A DNA stretch of 7,764 nt, from positions 1 to 7,764 of the forward strand of contig JAISNS010000325.1 of assembly GCA_031276105.1 (NCBI GenBank), given 5' to 3'. The position numbers and the translations under genes are program-made. The notes under the pieces are model-generated. The model was not told where the DNA came from, made no database searches, and saw only the letters and a list, made by a program, of their open reading frames with translations. The stretch is from Dysgonamonadaceae bacterium. Lineage in GTDB: Bacteria > Bacteroidota > Bacteroidia > Bacteroidales > Azobacteroidaceae. Positions 5,978 through 7,764 of this stretch are shown here, in pieces (position 1 is the first letter of the stretch; each line of letters starts with the position of its first letter).

Positions 5978-7384
5978 CTAAAATATATTTTCCTTCATCC
6001 ACGTCAGAATTTCGTTCAGGGCAACGGGAGAAAACGTTTGCTCAATGTTTGCATATTCTGTCGGTAAGCCGGTATTACATTCCTGAAACAGGTGATTTAA
6101 TCTCTGAAGTTCCTTTGTCGTCACCCGTTTGTTGCCGCCTTTGGTCAATGCTGCTTTGATGGCATCCAAGTTTACCTTGGCGGGAACTTGCAAGTCTTTT
6201 TCACCGTTGATTGCCAACACGGGACATTTTACTTTCTCCAGCGCCAAAGCCGGGTCGTATTTGATGAAATATTGCATCCAAGGACTTGTCATTCCATTTA
6301 CGGAAGTTGCGATAAAATTGTCGTTGTACATTTCTTTGTACGCAACATCCGGAATAGTTTGAACGACTTGCTTTAAATAATCGGTCAAGTCTGCTTTGAG
6401 TTGTTTCGTATCGGTTGCTTGCAACACCCGTTTAAACAAACCTTCATTTATGTTCATGCTTTGATTTCGGTTGGTTTCGCTAATGCCGGAAACTTTAGCA
6501 ATCAAATCCTGTTGTAACAGAAGAATTTGATCGCCTCGCAAACCGGTTCCTGCCAGCAGGACGATAAAAGCGACGTCTTTATTTCGAGCGGCAACCATTG
6601 AGGCAATACATCCTCCTTCGCTGTGCCCGATTAAGCCGATTTTCTTTTTGTTAATCTCTTTGCGGGTTTGCAGGTATCGTACGCCGGCTTCCACGTCTTT
6701 GGAAAAATCATAACCGGTAGCCGTCTGAAAATCGCCGGTGGAGGCAGCCGTTCCGCGATCGTCGAAACGCAGAACGGCAATTCCGTTGCGAGTCAAATAA
6801 TCGGACAAAACGAGGAAAGGTTTATGTCCCATGATTTCTTCATTCCGGTCGTGAGCGCCGCTTCCGCTTATCAAAACAACAGCAGGAAAAACGCCGTCTT
6901 TTTGCGGCAAGGTCAGCGTGCCGGCTAAAGTAATCGTGTTGACGCCATCTTCTCCGTGTTCAAAAGCAACCTCTTCTTCATAATAGGGATAAGGTTTTAG
7001 CGGTTCTTGAGGCCTTATTAACGGCTCTTTTTCAACGATTTGCTGAGAAAGATTCAACGGGAAAGAATGCCCCATTTGCCGGAATGTACCGGTGATATTT
7101 CCATCAGCGCCTAAGATTCCTTCATACTCAATGTTTGCATGAGCAACAGCAAGTTTCAAAACGGCATTTTCGTAACTCACCGAAGTTACAGGCGTTCCGT
7201 TTGCCTGTTGGTCGGGACTGTCCATAGTGGCGCTGTATCCTGATTCGGTTTTCCGAATATGAAATACTAAGCGCAGTTGAATGTTCTGTACTTTCAAAAT
7301 ACCGTTCCAATCGCCGGCAACATCCTGTCCCCAAACGTTTAAGAATGTAAAGCCGATGATAAATAAGAATATTAACCGCTTCAT
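5978..7384 (-). CDS. Exported alpha/beta hydrolase (serine esterase/peptidase-like) with N-terminal beta domain
   Basis: The 468-residue product starts at ATG 7384. Residues 1-19 are a signal peptide (MKRLIFLFIIGFTFLNVWG), cleaved near G19-Q20. Residues 21-115 form a beta-rich N-terminal domain (GDWNGIL, LRLVFHI, GYSATMDSPDQQANG) common in Bacteroidetes hydrolases of this type. Residues 135-468 are the alpha/beta hydrolase: oxyanion-loop region VLISGSGAHDRNE (170-182), VLRFDDRGTAASTG (204-217), nucleophile elbow GHSEGG with S255, acid D397 in NGEKDLQVP, and H431 in LNHLFQ. The triad is complete, so the enzyme should be active in the periplasm or outside the cell. Relatives are annotated as esterases or S9/S33-like peptidases; the substrate cannot be read from sequence. 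The stop is TAG at 5978-5980. The gene has its own putative promoter and is separated from trx by 152 nt, so it is probably transcribed independently. Confidence 0.9.
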   Translation of the reverse strand: MKRLIFLFIIGFTFLNVWGQDVAGDWNGILKVQNIQLRLVFHIRKTESGYSATMDSPDQQANGTPVTSVSYENAVLKLAVAHANIEYEGILGADGNITGTFRQMGHSFPLNLSQQIVEKEPLIRPQEPLKPYPYYEEEVAFEHGEDGVNTITLAGTLTLPQKDGVFPAVVLISGSGAHDRNEEIMGHKPFLVLSDYLTRNGIAVLRFDDRGTAASTGDFQTATGYDFSKDVEAGVRYLQTRKEINKKKIGLIGHSEGGCIASMVAARNKDVAFIVLLAGTGLRGDQILLLQQDLIAKVSGISETNRNQSMNINEGLFKRVLQATDTKQLKADLTDYLKQVVQTIPDVAYKEMYNDNFIATSVNGMTSPWMQYFIKYDPALALEKVKCPVLAINGEKDLQVPAKVNLDAIKAALTKGGNKRVTTKELQRLNHLFQECNTGLPTEYANIEQTFSPVALNEILTWMKENIF

Positions 7385-7421
7385 AATGATTTTTTATTAA
7401 AATGATTTTTTATTAAAATGA
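7385..7421. repeat. Exact 16-nt tandem duplication in the hydrolase leader
   Basis: AATGATTTTTTATTAA occurs at 7385-7400 and again without gap at 7401-7416; the first five bases of a third copy (AATGA) follow at 7417-7421. The array sits between the putative -7 element (7425-7432) and the hydrolase ATG (7384), so it makes up essentially the whole 5' leader. Replication slippage is the simplest origin. A change in copy number would alter leader length by 16 nt. Confidence 0.9.
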
Positions 7422-7424
7422 AGA

Positions 7425-7455
7425 CAAAATTAGTAAAAAATTCTCGTCTTACACA
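7425..7455 (-). promoter_or_regulatory. Probable Bacteroides-type promoter for the hydrolase gene
   Basis: On the minus strand TAATTTTG (plus-strand 7425-7432) matches TAnnTTTG exactly. The best -33 candidate is TGTG (7452-7455), one mismatch to TTTG with a 19-nt spacer, so the promoter looks weaker than the other two in the window. It would start transcription near 7418, at the edge of the tandem duplication. Confidence 0.45.
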
Positions 7456-7519
7456 CAATAAGCCTCAGTTTTTCTAAGTTATGCAAAACATAAATAATAC
7501 AACTGCTTGAAAAACAACA

Positions 7520-7550
7520 TTAAGCTTAAGGTATAAAATAGAATTTTATA
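7520..7550. repeat. Pair of adjacent palindromes in the hydrolase-tRNA intergenic region
   Basis: TTAAGCTTAA (7520-7529) is a perfect 10-bp palindrome. Two bases later TATAAAAT-AGA-ATTTTATA (7532-7550) is an 8-bp inverted repeat with a 3-nt loop made only of A-T pairs. They lie in the 288-nt non-coding interval 7385-7672. A role as protein-binding site or weak hairpin is possible, but AT-rich DNA produces such dyads readily. A small dyad TTATG-CAAAA-CATAA is also present at 7479-7493. No gene is seen in this interval. Confidence 0.4.
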
Positions 7551-7620
7551 AAAGAAAAGTAACAAAAAAAGCGGGATAGCGGCTCTGTTATCAGATTTTT
7601 CGATGAAATACGAAAAAATA

Positions 7621-7652
7621 TTTGCGAAATAGAAAAAATAATTCTAACTTTG
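7621..7652 (+). promoter_or_regulatory. Bacteroides-type promoter for tRNA-Arg
   Basis: TTTG at 7621-7624, a 20-nt spacer, and TAACTTTG at 7645-7652 match TTTG-N19-21-TAnnTTTG perfectly. Transcription would begin near 7659, leaving a short leader of about 14 nt before the tRNA at 7673. The perfect match fits a highly expressed stable RNA gene. Confidence 0.8.
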
Positions 7653-7672
7653 CACCCGTAAAATTAAAGAAT

Positions 7673-7746
7673 GGCTCCGTAGCTCAACTGAATAGAGCAT
7701 CTGACTACGGATCAGAAGGTTACAGGTTTGAATCCTGTCGGAGTCA
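7673..7746 (+). tRNA. tRNA-Arg (anticodon ACG)
   Basis: A 74-nt cloverleaf is complete. The acceptor stem GGCTCCG (7673-7679) pairs with CGGAGTC (7739-7745) with one G-T wobble, and A7746 is the discriminator. The D stem is GCTC/GAGC with loop AACTGAATA (7686-7694). The anticodon stem is TCTGA/TCAGA with loop CTACGGA; anticodon ACG is at 7707-7709 and reads CGU, CGC and CGA once A34 becomes inosine. The variable loop is AGGTT and the T stem ACAGG/CCTGT with loop TTTGAAT (7727-7733). CCA is not encoded (CAGA follows the discriminator A's position as ACAGA), so it must be added enzymatically. Oddity: the near-universal G19 and C56 are A (7691) and T (7729), which can still pair as A19-U56. A15-U48 replaces the usual G15-C48 Levitt pair, a known alternative. 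Confidence 0.97.
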
Positions 7747-7764
7747 CAGACTGAATATCAATTA

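Noticed and set aside
1..7764. Mobile element, CRISPR array or phage remnants near the tRNA gene
   Set aside because: tRNA genes are common integration sites, but no integrase, direct-repeat att copy of the tRNA 3' end, spacer array or transposase is visible in this window; the downstream flank is only 18 nt.

Overview
The window looks like chromosomal DNA of a Bacteroidales bacterium (Bacteroides, Parabacteroides, Tannerella or a relative). Three things support this. The protein families are typical of that order: a LysM glucosaminidase, a discoidin-CotH protein, a GH92 mannosidase lipoprotein and a secreted thioredoxin paired with a small MarR regulator. Three intergenic regions carry the Bacteroides-type promoter (a -33 TTTG about 20 nt upstream of a -7 TAnnTTTG). 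No start codon has a clear Shine-Dalgarno sequence. The genus cannot be fixed from the sequence alone.

Layout. Positions 1-4931 hold three closely spaced plus-strand genes: the 3' part of a glucosaminidase with two LysM repeats (1-684), a secreted discoidin-CotH kinase-like protein (710-2695) and a GH92 alpha-mannosidase lipoprotein (2712-4931). Gaps of 25 and 16 nt suggest one transcript, whose promoter lies upstream of the window. After a 40-nt convergent gap the minus strand takes over. A MarR-type regulator (4972-5331) lies downstream of an exported thioredoxin (5355-5825); they form a two-gene operon with a good promoter and a 9-bp inverted repeat around its -33 box. Next is a separately promoted exported alpha/beta hydrolase (5978-7384) with an intact Ser-Asp-His triad. 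A tRNA-Arg(ACG) gene with its own strong promoter closes the window (7673-7746, plus strand).

How the genes work together. The first block is cell-envelope and glycan oriented: peptidoglycan trimming, a surface or secreted CotH protein, and removal of alpha-mannose from glycans. No SusC/SusD pair is present, so nothing here shows a complete polysaccharide-utilisation locus. The trx-marR pair suggests a small envelope redox module controlled by its own regulator; the regulator has four cysteines, one in the predicted recognition-helix region.

Most worth a second look: a G19-C56 to A19-U56 swap in the tRNA; the inverted repeat at the trx-marR promoter; a nine-codon relay ORF over a T7 tract between the glucosaminidase and CotH genes; an A9 tract directly before an internal ATG in the thioredoxin gene; and an exact 16-nt tandem duplication in the hydrolase leader. 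No undescribed multi-gene system, CRISPR array, transposon or phage element is visible.
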